This document shows positions 47,822 to 56,909 of a DNA stretch of 64,000 bases, piece by piece. Positions within the stretch are counted from its first letter, which is position 1. Each line of letters opens with the position of its first letter. Position numbers and translations under genes: made by a program. The stretch is from contig JAUIMG010000001.1 of assembly GCA_030433355.1 (NCBI GenBank), forward strand, positions 408,976 to 472,975, given 5' to 3'. Under the pieces are notes generated by a model that ran no database searches, had not been told where the DNA came from, and worked only from the letters and a program-made list of their open reading frames with translations. The stretch comes from Bacteroidia bacterium. Its GTDB lineage: Bacteria; Bacteroidota; Bacteroidia; Flavobacteriales_E; Vicingaceae.

Positions 47822-48655
47822 TTAAATTAAAGACATGTTGTCTATTAAGCGAACACCTTCAAGATAAGCTGCAATAAAAGCTCTTGGTTTTATTTGATTT
47901 GCCTCCTTTACTGTTTGAAAAGTCTCTTCATCAACAACTTCAAAATAATCTAATTTGAAATCCTCACCCAAAATTGATTTCGCCTTTTCTAAAAGTTGAT
48001 TAAGGTTTTCTTTTTTATAATTCTTTCTACAATACTCCAAACTTTTATAAATAAGACTTGCTTTCTTTTTTCCCTCTTCACTTAAGTTATAATTTCTTGA
48101 GCTAAGAGCTAAGCCATTACTATCTCTAACGGTTGAAAATACCTCCACTTTAATGTCGAACTGAAATTCTTTCACTAACCATTTTATCACTGCTACTTGC
48201 TGAAAATCCTTTTCGCCAAAATAGGCAATAGTAGGCTTAATAATTTCAAAAAATCTACTAACCACAGCTACAACGCCTGCAAAATGTCCAGGCCTATGTT
48301 CGCCTTCTAAGGTTGTACTCAATTCTCCTAATTTGTAATCCATTTTAGGTTTATTAGGGTACATTTCATCTACCGATGGAAGAAATAAGATATCACATCT
48401 ATTTTTGATAAGTAATGCTTTATCTTGTTCCAGTCTATAAGGATAAGTTTCAAAATCTTCTTTCCTATTAAACTGAAATGGATTAACAAAAATTGAACAA
48501 ACTACAGTATCATATTTTTGCTTCGCGTCTTTAATCATTTCCAGATGACCTTCATGCAATGCTCCCATAGTAGCTATAAAAGCTACTTGATGGCCGTCTT
48601 TCTTTAACTGGTCTAGCTGATTATCTAACTCTTTAGTGCTTTTAATTACTTGCAT
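47822..48655 (-). CDS. panC: Pantothenate synthetase
   Basis: A 277-residue enzyme joining pantoate and beta-alanine with ATP, for coenzyme A synthesis. The HxGH-type motif is in TMGALHEGHLEM; the pantoate and ATP residues appear in VNPFQFNRKEDFETYP, YFGEKDFQQ and RDSNGLALSSRN (the KMSKS equivalent). It heads a six-gene minus-strand run with very short gaps, reading panC, YbhN-like, rfaE2, TPR, radA, deacetylase. A TAnnTTTG element lies just upstream. Confidence 0.96.
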   Translation of the reverse strand: MQVIKSTKELDNQLDQLKKDGHQVAFIATMGALHEGHLEMIKDAKQKYDTVVCSIFVNPFQFNRKEDFETYPYRLEQDKALLIKNRCDILFLPSVDEMYPNKPKMDYKLGELSTTLEGEHRPGHFAGVVAVVSRFFEIIKPTIAYFGEKDFQQVAVIKWLVKEFQFDIKVEVFSTVRDSNGLALSSRNYNLSEEGKKKASLIYKSLEYCRKNYKKENLNQLLEKAKSILGEDFKLDYFEVVDEETFQTVKEANQIKPRAFIAAYLEGVRLIDNMSLI

Positions 48656-48671
48656 TGACTCTCAAAAGGGT

Positions 48672-48679
48672 CAAATGTA
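48672..48679 (-). promoter_or_regulatory. -7 element of the panC run
   Basis: Reads TACATTTG on the minus strand, 16 bases before the panC ATG. Exact TAnnTTTG match; no clear -33. Confidence 0.5.
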
Positions 48680-48731
48680 TGATTTGTATCAATATTTATA
48701 AGCGTTTTTAGCTTTAGAATGAGTAATTAGC

Positions 48732-48763
48732 TTGCTTTTTAACTGATTTTTTACGTAATTTTG
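48732..48763 (+). promoter_or_regulatory. Promoter of the GT5-like/DUF4270/glmS genes
   Basis: TTG at 48732-48734 and TAATTTTG at 48756-48763 are separated by 21 bases, close to the Bacteroidota consensus; the ATG is 28 bases further. Confidence 0.6.
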
Positions 48764-48791
48764 TAAAGCTTTATTAACTAATCTCCCCTTC

Positions 48792-49607
48792 ATGAGTAAA
48801 AAAAGAATTCTCTACATTTCACAAGAAATAACTCCATACTTACCTGAATCAGAAATAGCTAACGTAGGAAGAAATCTACCACAAAATATCCAAGAAAAAG
48901 GCAAAGAAATAAGAACTTTCATGCCAAAGTTTGGATGTATTAACGAAAGAAGAAATCAATTACATGAAGTAATTAGATTGTCAGGTATGAACTTAATTAT
49001 TGATGATAATGATCATCCACTAATTATTAAAGTAGCGTCTATTCAGCCTGCGAGAATGCAAGTTTACTTTATAGATAATGAAGACTACTTCCAAAGAAAG
49101 GCTATACTAAAAGACGGTAATGGGAAATTCTTTGACGATAATGATGAAAGGGCAATTTTCTTTTGTAGAGGTGTTCTTGAAACAGTAAAGAAATTAGGAT
49201 GGGCACCAGACTTAATTCACTGCCATGGATGGATGACAAGTCTTATCCCACTTTATTTAAAAACTTCCTATAAAGACGAGCCATTATTTGAAAATTCTAA
49301 GGTAGTAACGTCTGTATATAATGACTGCTTTTCAGGAAGCCTTGATAAAAGCTTTGCTAAAAAAGCTATTATGGATGGCGTAACTACTGATGATGTAGAG
49401 CAATTTATAGATCCATCTCACACTAACTTATGTAGAGCAGCCGCCTCTTGGTCTGATGGAATTATTATTGGTTCAGAAGAATCTTCTAAAATAGTAGAAG
49501 GTCTAGATGGTAAGCCAATACTAGACTTCCAAGGGGAAGACTATGCTGATGCATATAGTGATTTCTACGATGAAGTATTAATGACTGAAGAAGTATTGGC
49601 TGAGTAA
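48792..49607 (+). CDS. Glycogen/starch-synthase-like protein, GT5 N-terminal domain only
   Basis: A 271-residue protein that begins like glycogen synthase (ILYISQEITPYLPES) and has the DLIHCHGWMTSLIPLYLK segment of the GT5 domain, but the second Rossmann domain (GT1) of the ~480-residue enzyme is absent. The ADP-glucose lysine motif KxGGL is replaced by IANVG, so catalysis is unlikely. This short form, placed divergently from panC and before DUF4270 and glmS, is a conserved Bacteroidota arrangement. Its function is unknown; a link to cell-envelope sugars is inferred from glmS. Confidence 0.85.
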   Translation: MSKKRILYISQEITPYLPESEIANVGRNLPQNIQEKGKEIRTFMPKFGCINERRNQLHEVIRLSGMNLIIDDNDHPLIIKVASIQPARMQVYFIDNEDYFQRKAILKDGNGKFFDDNDERAIFFCRGVLETVKKLGWAPDLIHCHGWMTSLIPLYLKTSYKDEPLFENSKVVTSVYNDCFSGSLDKSFAKKAIMDGVTTDDVEQFIDPSHTNLCRAAASWSDGIIIGSEESSKIVEGLDGKPILDFQGEDYADAYSDFYDEVLMTEEVLAE

Positions 49608-49611
49608 ATAG

Positions 49612-50970
49612 ATGAAATATCCATTTTCTAGAATAATGCGGGAATTATTAATTATTTCCGCTTCTTTTTTTTTATTGACTCTAACTTCATGTAAAGATGA
49701 AGGTGATTTTAATCCTTCTTTCGTAGAAGATACGTCCTCTTCAAGTTTTACTGATGATATTAGAATTATTGGATATGTAAAAGTTGGTGATTCATTGCTT
49801 GCAGACAAAGTTGCTACCGGATTGGCTGGTGTTTACAAAGATTCAGTTTTTGGTTTAAGTAGAGCTGCATTTAATGTTCAGCCTATTTTATCTTCCAACT
49901 TTCAGACTTTTTATGAAGATGATGAAACATACATAACTGACTCTATAGTATTAAGTCTGCAATATACCGGAGGGTTCGGTGATTCTGTGCCTCAAACTTT
50001 TGAAGTGTATAGAATTAATGAAGAACTAAGTCTTGATGAAACCTATTACTCAAATAAAGTTGTTTCTGTAGCACCTTCTATTATTGGAACTAAAACGTTT
50101 AAGCCAGACTTAATAAGCCCTGTAATTGTTTACAATCCCAATAATTTTGGTGGTGTTGATACCATTACTCTCCAGCCTCAACTTAGAATAAGGCTTGATA
50201 ATGCAATAGCAGAAGAAATTCTTTCTAAATCAGGGCAAGCTGAAGTAGAAAGCACTGAAAACTTTATAAGGTTTTTTAATGGATTAAGAATTCAATCTCC
50301 AAATGGAATAGTTCCTTCTGCCAACAATGAAAACTCTATATTATATTTTGCTCTTACCGCATTTGATACTAAGATGAGTATATATTATCGTGTTATTACT
50401 AATGATAACGATACTATTCCTCAGTTAATAGACTTTCCAATTAATTCTAATAGCGTAAGATTTAACACTTTTGAAAATGATTTTAGCTTAGGTTCCATAG
50501 CCAATGTTTTACCTAACCCAGAACCTGATTCTATTTATCTCTATAGCCAGGCCTTAGGAGGTATACAATCAACCATTTTCTTTCCAGAAATTGCAAATCA
50601 ATTTGCAGGGAATAATATTATTGTCAATAAAGCAGAACTTGAAATTCCGGTTTCAGGAGGGAGTTATTCCAAATTTGGATTTGCTAATGCGCTTATTGTT
50701 GCTACAAGAGATGAAAGTGGCTCCTTGCAATTTATTGATGACTTTTTTGAGGGAGAAAATTACTTTGGTGGAAAATACAATTCTACCGAACAAAGCTATA
50801 CTTTTAATATAGCTCGTTACATTCAAAAATTACTAAATAAAGAAATTGATGATAATGGATTAGTTATTATCATAAGCGGAAGTGCTGTAAACGCAGAAAG
50901 AGCTGTTCTTTTTGGGCCAGAAAATCAGGCTAGAAAAATTAAGCTAAATTTATACTATTCAAATACTTAG
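49612..50970 (+). CDS. DUF4270 lipoprotein
   Basis: A 452-residue protein with a signal sequence ending in the lipobox LTSC (Cys27) followed by KDEGDFNP. Beta-rich segments follow (TDSIVLSLQYTGGFGD, VNKAELEIPVSGG, IARYIQKLLN), the pattern of DUF4270, a Bacteroidota family of surface or periplasmic lipoproteins of unknown role. Four bases after the GT5-like gene and three before glmS, so part of one transcript. Confidence 0.9.
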   Translation: MKYPFSRIMRELLIISASFFLLTLTSCKDEGDFNPSFVEDTSSSSFTDDIRIIGYVKVGDSLLADKVATGLAGVYKDSVFGLSRAAFNVQPILSSNFQTFYEDDETYITDSIVLSLQYTGGFGDSVPQTFEVYRINEELSLDETYYSNKVVSVAPSIIGTKTFKPDLISPVIVYNPNNFGGVDTITLQPQLRIRLDNAIAEEILSKSGQAEVESTENFIRFFNGLRIQSPNGIVPSANNENSILYFALTAFDTKMSIYYRVITNDNDTIPQLIDFPINSNSVRFNTFENDFSLGSIANVLPNPEPDSIYLYSQALGGIQSTIFFPEIANQFAGNNIIVNKAELEIPVSGGSYSKFGFANALIVATRDESGSLQFIDDFFEGENYFGGKYNSTEQSYTFNIARYIQKLLNKEIDDNGLVIIISGSAVNAERAVLFGPENQARKIKLNLYYSNT

Positions 50971-50973
50971 ACT

Positions 50974-52812
50974 ATGTGTGGAATTGTAGGTTACTTAGGA
51001 AGCAAAGAGGCTTATCCCATCATTTTAAAAGGATTAAAAAGACTGGAATATCGAGGTTATGACAGTGCAGGAATTGCATTAATAAATGGGAAATTAAACC
51101 TTTACAAGAAAAAAGGTAAAGTGTCTAACTTAGAAGAATTTGCAAAGGATTATGAAAAAAAATCCACAATAGGCATTGGACATACCAGATGGGCTACACA
51201 CGGACCCCCAAATGATGAAAATGCACACCCACACCTAAGTGGCAATGGTAAACTAGCAGTTATCCATAATGGAATAATTGAAAATTATGATAGTCTTAAA
51301 AAGGAGCTTATTAAAAGGGGGCATAAATTTCAAAGTGACACGGATACAGAAGTACTAATTCACCTTATTGAAGATATTCAAAAAAATGAAAACTTATCTT
51401 TAGAAGAAGCAGTAAGAGTAGCCCTAAATGAAGTTATCGGAGCTTATGCTATTGTAATTCTTGACCAAGATAATCCAGACTGTTTAATTGCTGCAAAAAA
51501 TAGTAGCCCACTTGTAATTGGAGTTGGAGAATCAGAATTCTTTATTGCTTCAGATGCCAGTCCTATTATTGAATACACAAAAAATGTTATTTATTTAGAT
51601 GATGAGCAAATTGCTGTTTTGAAAAAAGGAGAAGATATCAAGATTCTTGATATTCAAAATAGATCTATAACTCCTTATATTCAAGAGTTAGAGTTAAATC
51701 TTGAAGCTATTGAAAAAGGAGGCTTTGAGCACTTTATGCTAAAAGAAATTTACGAGCAACCTACCTCAATAAGAAATAGCATGCTTGGCAGATTAAACCC
51801 TAAAAATGGCAAAATTGTATTGGGTGGAATTGAGGAATTTGAATCAAAATTTCTAAATGCAGACCGCATAATTTTCGTCGCTTGCGGAACTTCTTGGCAT
51901 TCTGCGCTAGTTGGGGAATATATGATTGAAGATTTAGCTAGAATTCCAGTAGAAGTTGAGTACGCCTCAGAATTTAGATATCGAAATCCTATAATATCTG
52001 AAAAAGATATTGTTATAGCTATAAGTCAATCAGGTGAAACTGCGGATACCCTAGCCGCATTAGAGTTAGCAAAGAAAAAAGGTGCTACTATTTATGGCAT
52101 TTGCAATGTTGTTGGCTCTTCTATTGCTAGAGCAACCGATGCAGGTTCATATACCCATGCAGGCCCAGAAATTGGTGTTGCATCTACTAAGGCATTTACT
52201 GCTCAAATCACAATCATTGCATTAATGGCTTTAACCTTGGCCAAGAAAAAAGGAAGTATAACTAAAAGCAGATACCAAGAGATAGTTAGTCAACTAGAAA
52301 CCATTCCTCAATTAGTAGAAAAGGTTTTAAAAACAAATGATCAAATTAAATACATCGCTGATTTATTTAAAGATGCTCACAACTTCTTATATCTTGGAAG
52401 GGGCTATAACTTCCCAGTGGCATTAGAGGGTGCTCTTAAATTAAAAGAAATATCTTATATACATGCTGAAGGTTATCCTGCTGCAGAAATGAAACACGGG
52501 CCTATCGCATTAATTGATGAAAACATGCCTGTTGTTGCCATTGCGACAAGAAAAGGCTCTTATCAGAAGGTGGTTAGCAATATCCAAGAAGTAAAGGCTA
52601 GAAATGGGAAGATTATCGCAATTGTAACAGAAGGAGACGTTTCCGTTAAAGAAATGGCTGATTTTAGCATTGAAATCCCTGAAACTGATGAATTTTTAGA
52701 TCCTTTAATTTCTGTAATTCCACTGCAGTTGCTTTCATATCACATAGCGGTTATGAGAGGTTGCAACGTAGATCAACCCAGAAATTTAGCTAAATCTGTT
52801 ACGGTAGAGTAA
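50974..52812 (+). CDS. glmS: Glucosamine-fructose-6-phosphate aminotransferase (isomerizing)
   Basis: A 612-residue enzyme making glucosamine 6-phosphate from fructose 6-phosphate and glutamine, the entry to peptidoglycan and LPS sugars. Begins MCGIVGYLG with catalytic Cys at position 2 after Met removal; the glutaminase domain (1-240) has GHTRWATHG; two SIS isomerase domains (about 285-425 and 455-600) follow with CGTSWHSA and ISQSGETADT; ends NLAKSVTVE. No glmS ribozyme is visible upstream, as the gene follows DUF4270 by 3 bases. Confidence 0.98.
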   Translation: MCGIVGYLGSKEAYPIILKGLKRLEYRGYDSAGIALINGKLNLYKKKGKVSNLEEFAKDYEKKSTIGIGHTRWATHGPPNDENAHPHLSGNGKLAVIHNGIIENYDSLKKELIKRGHKFQSDTDTEVLIHLIEDIQKNENLSLEEAVRVALNEVIGAYAIVILDQDNPDCLIAAKNSSPLVIGVGESEFFIASDASPIIEYTKNVIYLDDEQIAVLKKGEDIKILDIQNRSITPYIQELELNLEAIEKGGFEHFMLKEIYEQPTSIRNSMLGRLNPKNGKIVLGGIEEFESKFLNADRIIFVACGTSWHSALVGEYMIEDLARIPVEVEYASEFRYRNPIISEKDIVIAISQSGETADTLAALELAKKKGATIYGICNVVGSSIARATDAGSYTHAGPEIGVASTKAFTAQITIIALMALTLAKKKGSITKSRYQEIVSQLETIPQLVEKVLKTNDQIKYIADLFKDAHNFLYLGRGYNFPVALEGALKLKEISYIHAEGYPAAEMKHGPIALIDENMPVVAIATRKGSYQKVVSNIQEVKARNGKIIAIVTEGDVSVKEMADFSIEIPETDEFLDPLISVIPLQLLSYHIAVMRGCNVDQPRNLAKSVTVE

Positions 52813-52816
52813 GCAA

Positions 52817-53194
52817 TTATTTAATCCCATTCCACATAAACACTTTGTCTGAATCGACAAATTGCTCAATATCTTTAGTTTTTAATATGGCTATTGTGTC
52901 TATTAATGGCAATAATCCAAGTCCTCCACCAAGAGTAAGGCTGTAAAAAACAGGAACACTCGCAGTGGTACCTAAATAGATTCTGTGCACACCAAAATGA
53001 CCTAAAAATATAGCCAGCATTACTGCTTTAAGCTTTTTATTTTTGACGGTAAAAGAATCCCCATTGAGACTTTCCTTCTCCAATGGGGATAATTCTATTG
53101 TTTTAATTATAGAACTTGCTTTAGAAATAGTATTTGAATTAGCATGTCCGCCTACACTCAGAAGAAATGCTATAGCAAGTGCATAAATTCGCAA
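52817..53194 (-). CDS. TM2-domain protein
   Basis: A 125-residue protein with an N-terminal signal-like helix (1-18), a polar linker and a TM2 domain (about 54-105): two hydrophobic helices separated by GHFGVHRIYLG, the DRF-like turn of the family, with PLIDTIAIL at the end. It ends four bases from the convergent glmS stop and follows the superoxide dismutase gene by two bases. Function unknown. Confidence 0.85.
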   Translation of the reverse strand: MRIYALAIAFLLSVGGHANSNTISKASSIIKTIELSPLEKESLNGDSFTVKNKKLKAVMLAIFLGHFGVHRIYLGTTASVPVFYSLTLGGGLGLLPLIDTIAILKTKDIEQFVDSDKVFMWNGIK

Positions 53195-53196
53195 TG

Positions 53197-53802
53197 TTAT
53201 TTTGCTTGGTTTAATTTTTCAGAAACAATATTCCAATCAATCACATTAAAAAATGCTTCAATATAGTCCGGACGTCTATTCTGGTAGTTCAAATAGTAAG
53301 CATGTTCCCAAACGTCTATTCCTAAAATAGGTGTGCCACTGCAACCAGCATCATCCATCAATGGATTATCTTGATTTGGGGTAGAGCAAACTACCAACTT
53401 ACCATTTTCATAACATAACCAAGCCCAACCAGAACCAAACTGAGTAGCAGCAGCATTGGAGAAGGCATCTTTAAAACCCTCAAATGAACCAAAAGAAGAA
53501 TCTATTAAACTAGCTAATTCCCCAGAAGGTTTACCGCCACCATTTGGGGACATTACTTCCCAAAATAAACAATGATTGTAATATCCTCCACCATTATTTC
53601 TAATTGTAGAAGACATTCCAGAAACATTGGAAAGTATCTCTTCTATTGAACTATTAGCATTTTCTGTTCCTTCTATAGCTGCATTTAACTTTGTTGTGTA
53701 CCCGTTGTGATGTTTAGTATGGTGAATTTCCATAGTTCTTGCATCAATATGAGGCTCTAAAGCAGTATAATCATAATTTAATTTCGGTAATTCAAAAGCC
53801 AT
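53197..53802 (-). CDS. Superoxide dismutase, Fe/Mn family
   Basis: A 201-residue enzyme that converts superoxide to oxygen and peroxide. The metal ligands H27, H77, D163 and H167 are present ([25 protein letters not shown]). Metal preference (Fe, Mn or either) is not certain from sequence. No signal peptide, so cytoplasmic. Its promoter is one of the best in the window. Likely co-transcribed with the TM2 gene. Confidence 0.95.
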   Translation of the reverse strand: MAFELPKLNYDYTALEPHIDARTMEIHHTKHHNGYTTKLNAAIEGTENANSSIEEILSNVSGMSSTIRNNGGGYYNHCLFWEVMSPNGGGKPSGELASLIDSSFGSFEGFKDAFSNAAATQFGSGWAWLCYENGKLVVCSTPNQDNPLMDDAGCSGTPILGIDVWEHAYYLNYQNRRPDYIEAFFNVIDWNIVSEKLNQAK

Positions 53803-53825
53803 TTTGTATATTTTTTTATTTAATT

Positions 53826-53855
53826 CAAATTTAAGCAGTCTAAGCTGAAATCCAA
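53826..53855 (-). promoter_or_regulatory. Promoter of the superoxide dismutase gene
   Basis: On the minus strand TTG (53855-53853), exactly 19 bases, then TAAATTTG (53833-53826); an excellent Bacteroidota-type promoter 23 bases before the ATG. Confidence 0.72.
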
Positions 53856-53926
53856 TAGAGTTAGGCGATTAAGTCAAAATCATTTTTGATATATCTAATA
53901 AATTAGGGATTAACGATAGAAATTAA

Positions 53927-53934
53927 TACTTTTG
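53927..53934 (+). promoter_or_regulatory. -7 element of the small acidic lipoprotein gene
   Basis: TACTTTTG, exact TAnnTTTG match, 29 bases before the ATG at 53964. Confidence 0.5.
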
Positions 53935-53963
53935 CCGCCAAATAAACATTCAACTGAATTATC

Positions 53964-54200
53964 ATGAAAAGAATTTTCACAATTATCGCAATTGCAGGTA
54001 TGTTCGCTTTAACAGCTTGTGGACAAGGAAACAATCAAGCTGAAACTGAGAGCACTGAGCAAGAAGCAGAACAAATGATGGAAGAAATGGATAGCGAAAT
54101 GGAAGAAGTTGTAGAAGAAGTTGTAGAAGAAGTAGATTCTACAATGACTGAAATGACAGATTCAACTGACGTAGAGGAAGCTACTGAAGAAGCTATGTAA
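53964..54200 (+). CDS. Small acidic lipoprotein
   Basis: A 78-residue protein with lipobox LTAC (Cys19) and a tail made almost only of Glu, Met, Thr, Ser and Asp (QMMEEMDSEMEEVVEEVVEE). Mature part is strongly acidic and probably disordered or helical; no domain. Has its own promoter element and a strong terminator, so it is probably expressed on its own, and abundant small lipoproteins of this type are common in the phylum. Function unknown. Confidence 0.85.
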   Translation: MKRIFTIIAIAGMFALTACGQGNNQAETESTEQEAEQMMEEMDSEMEEVVEEVVEEVDSTMTEMTDSTDVEEATEEAM

Positions 54201-54219
54201 TTGTCTAACAATTTATTTT

Positions 54220-54250
54220 AAAGGGCCTTGTTTTTAACAAGGCCTTTTTT
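54220..54250. terminator. Bidirectional rho-independent terminator
   Basis: GGCCTTGTT / AACAAGGCC with a 3-base loop (54224-54244) and flanking A and T runs that extend the stem. The T-run reaches into the stop codon of the convergent CtpA gene. Confidence 0.9.
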
Positions 54251-55859
54251 ATTTAGTAGCATCTATGGCTTTTAATACCATTTTATCTTCTTGATTATAA
54301 ATTCTATAAAAAACTTCATCATCAAATAAATTTCTGCCTATTGTGGCCTTAATTCTAAGTTTTATTAAGGCTTTCACCTTATCACTCAATTCCTCCTCCA
54401 AGTTTATTTCCCTATCCTTAGCAAATTCTACAAAATCAGAAAACATAGCTTCTGAAACCTTAAAGGAGGATATAAACCTATTTCCATCCTTATAATCTTT
54501 CTCCAGTTCCCCTCTTTTTAAATCCGTATAATTGAAGCTAAATTGAAGAATCGTTCCTTGGTAGTTTATGGATTTAAAAAATTCAGAATTAATAGAAGTA
54601 TCAATTGGAACAAAAACATCTGGCGTAATCCCACCTCCACCATAAACTAATTTGCCTTTTTTAGTATAAAACTTAAGAGAATCAGGAAAATCAATACTGT
54701 CTTTTGAGAAAAGTTCTCCTACATAATATCTATTGTATGCTTCTTTATTGTAATTATCTATTCCTTCCTCATAAGACTTCTGAATGCTTCGACCTGTAGG
54801 AGTATAATACCTTGCAACTGTCAATCTGATTGCAGAACCATCAGGCCACTGAACGCTCTCCTGAACTAAACCTTTTCCAAAGGTTCTTCTGCCAACTATA
54901 ACTCCTCTATCATTGTCTTGTATAGCTCCTGCCAAGATTTCACTTGCAGAAGCGGATCCTTCATTTACGATTATACTTACTTTAATATTTTCTAAAATCC
55001 CTTTAGAGGTTGAATAATAATCTTGCTTCTCTCTTGATTTTCCCTTGGTATAAACAATCAACTCCCCTTCTTGTAAAAACTCATCCGCAATATCAATAGA
55101 AGCTTTCATCAAACCGCCTGTATTATTTCTTAAGTCCAAAATAAGGCTCTGCATTCCTTGCATCTTCAATTCGTGAACTGCATCTAAAAATTCTTGGTAA
55201 GTAGTTTTTGCAAAACGAGCTACCTTTAAGTATCCAATTTTATTATCAATTAGATAAGCTGCATCTACACTGTAAAATGGTATCTTATCTCTTATAATTG
55301 TAAAATCTATTGGACTTTTACTTCCCTTTCTTTTAACAGAAACTTTTACTTCTGTTCCTTTTGGTCCTTTTAGTTTTTTAATTACTTCTTGATTGCTAAT
55401 TCCTATTCCTGCAACTAACTCATCGTCTACTTTAATTATTCTATCCCCAGCAGAAATACCAACCTTCTCTGAAGGACCTCCGCCGAGAGCTTGAATGATA
55501 ACGATAGAATCTTTAACTATTCTAAATTCAACACCAATTCCCTCAAAATTTCCTTCCAAAGGGTCGTTAACTTCATTGTATTTATTTCCTGGAATGTAGT
55601 AAGAGTGTGGGTCTAAAGTTTGAAGCATTTCATTGACTGTCTCCTCCATTATCTCATTCATATCCACGGTATCCACATAGTCCGATTCAATAAATTCTAT
55701 TACTTGATGAAGCTTATCTGCTTCTATCGCATTGGGTGAATCAAGTCTTTCGAACTTTGAATTGTCGGAGATTCTCTTACCAATGAGAATACCTGATGCA
55801 ATAGATAAACCGAGTAAAACAGGGAGAAACAGTAATATGCCTTTCTTATTCATCTTCAA
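54249..55859 (-). CDS. S41-family C-terminal processing peptidase (CtpA-like)
   Basis: A 536-residue membrane-anchored protease. One N-terminal transmembrane segment (about 8-26), a PDZ domain (about 85-180, GIGVEFRIVKDSIVIIQALGGGPSEK) and an S41 catalytic domain (about 205-390) with the serine in NEGSASASEILAG and the lysine in GRRTFGKGLVQ. It trims C-terminal tails of periplasmic proteins. A C-terminal extension of about 140 residues is typical of Bacteroidota members. It overlaps the upstream dCMP deaminase gene by 4 bases (ATG/TGA type). Confidence 0.95.
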   Translation of the reverse strand: MKMNKKGILLFLPVLLGLSIASGILIGKRISDNSKFERLDSPNAIEADKLHQVIEFIESDYVDTVDMNEIMEETVNEMLQTLDPHSYYIPGNKYNEVNDPLEGNFEGIGVEFRIVKDSIVIIQALGGGPSEKVGISAGDRIIKVDDELVAGIGISNQEVIKKLKGPKGTEVKVSVKRKGSKSPIDFTIIRDKIPFYSVDAAYLIDNKIGYLKVARFAKTTYQEFLDAVHELKMQGMQSLILDLRNNTGGLMKASIDIADEFLQEGELIVYTKGKSREKQDYYSTSKGILENIKVSIIVNEGSASASEILAGAIQDNDRGVIVGRRTFGKGLVQESVQWPDGSAIRLTVARYYTPTGRSIQKSYEEGIDNYNKEAYNRYYVGELFSKDSIDFPDSLKFYTKKGKLVYGGGGITPDVFVPIDTSINSEFFKSINYQGTILQFSFNYTDLKRGELEKDYKDGNRFISSFKVSEAMFSDFVEFAKDREINLEEELSDKVKALIKLRIKATIGRNLFDDEVFYRIYNQEDKMVLKAIDATK

Positions 55860-56299
55860 TTTAATTCTTCGATTTGAGTAAGTTTTACTCCTGCTTTCCT
55901 TAAAAAATCTAAGCCTTCAGAATCCTTATATGATTTTTGATATACGACTCTTTTAATTCCCGACTGGTAGACTAACTTACTACACTCCTTGCAAGGAGAA
56001 AGGGTTATGTACAAAGTAGCTCCATTTGAGTTATTTGTCGACTTAGCCACTTTCATAATTGCATTAGCTTCTGCATGTAAAACATACCATAATGTTTTCC
56101 CATTTTCATCTTCACAACAGTTATCAAATCCACTTGGTGCGCCATTGTATCCATCTGAGATAATCATACTATCTTTTACAATTAAAGCCCCAACTTGCTT
56201 TCTTTTACAATGAGAAAGTTTGCCCCATTCAACTGCCATCTTTAGATATGCTAAGTCATATCTTCTCTGCTTCTTCTCGTTTTCGTAATTTATCTCCAT
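55856..56299 (-). CDS. Deoxycytidylate (dCMP) deaminase
   Basis: A 147-residue cytidine-deaminase-fold enzyme: zinc ligands in HAEANA and PCKECS, plus NGAPSGFDNC near the substrate site. It converts dCMP to dUMP, feeding thymidylate synthesis. ComEB-type proteins share this fold, but the neighbourhood suggests nucleotide metabolism, since purN lies two bases upstream. Expressed with purN and ctp. Confidence 0.92.
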   Translation of the reverse strand: MEINYENEKKQRRYDLAYLKMAVEWGKLSHCKRKQVGALIVKDSMIISDGYNGAPSGFDNCCEDENGKTLWYVLHAEANAIMKVAKSTNNSNGATLYITLSPCKECSKLVYQSGIKRVVYQKSYKDSEGLDFLRKAGVKLTQIEELN

Positions 56300-56301
56300 T
56301 G

Positions 56302-56895
56302 CTAATAATTGCTAATGTAATCTTCTATAACTTTTGGAAAATGTTTATGTTCTAATTTTTGAACTTTTAGTGCAATATCCTCTACGTTATCTACAGGATT
56401 AATATCGCAAGACTTTTGAAAAATAATTTTGCCATCATCAAACTTTTCATTTACCAAATGAATAGTTATTCCTGTTTTTTCTTCTTTGGCTTCTTTTACT
56501 GCTTGATGAACATAATGTCCATACATTCCTTTGCCACCATATTTTGGCAATAAAGAAGGATGAATGTTAATTATTCTATTTTGAAATAGATTACATAATG
56601 CAATAGGCACTTTTAAAAGAAAGCCTGAAAGAATAATAAAATTAATGGCCCTTTCTTCCAATTTTTTAATAACAGCACTATCTTCCTTTTTAAAGTCTGC
56701 ATTCGGATAATAAAAGCTACTTAAAGAATATTTAGAAGCAACTTTTAAAACTCCTGCTTCCTTTCTATTAGAAAAAATAGAATCTATCTCCAATTGGCTT
56801 TCTGATAAATGAAAGTATTCAATTATTTTTTCGGCGTTACTCCCTTTTCCAGAAGCGAAAATGGCTATTTTAATCTTTTTATTTTTCAAGAACAT
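56302..56895 (-). CDS. purN: Phosphoribosylglycinamide formyltransferase
   Basis: A 197-residue enzyme using 10-formyl-tetrahydrofolate to formylate GAR in purine synthesis. Start taken at ATG 56895; a TTG three bases upstream is less likely. Signature: IAIFASGKGSNAEKI at the N terminus, NIHPSLLPKYGG with the catalytic Asn-x-His, and the DDGKIIFQ segment. It diverges from the nitroreductase gene with only 14 bases between the two ATGs. Confidence 0.95.
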   Translation of the reverse strand: MFLKNKKIKIAIFASGKGSNAEKIIEYFHLSESQLEIDSIFSNRKEAGVLKVASKYSLSSFYYPNADFKKEDSAVIKKLEERAINFIILSGFLLKVPIALCNLFQNRIINIHPSLLPKYGGKGMYGHYVHQAVKEAKEEKTGITIHLVNEKFDDGKIIFQKSCDINPVDNVEDIALKVQKLEHKHFPKVIEDYISNY

Positions 56896-56909
56896 CAAAT
56901 GTATTAATA

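Noticed and set aside
50971..50973. glmS ribozyme
   Set aside because: Only three bases separate DUF4270 and glmS; no room and no similar sequence upstream.
56896..56903. TACATTTG immediately before the purN ATG as its promoter
   Set aside because: Transcription would start after the ATG; no -33 at the right distance. Treated as chance.
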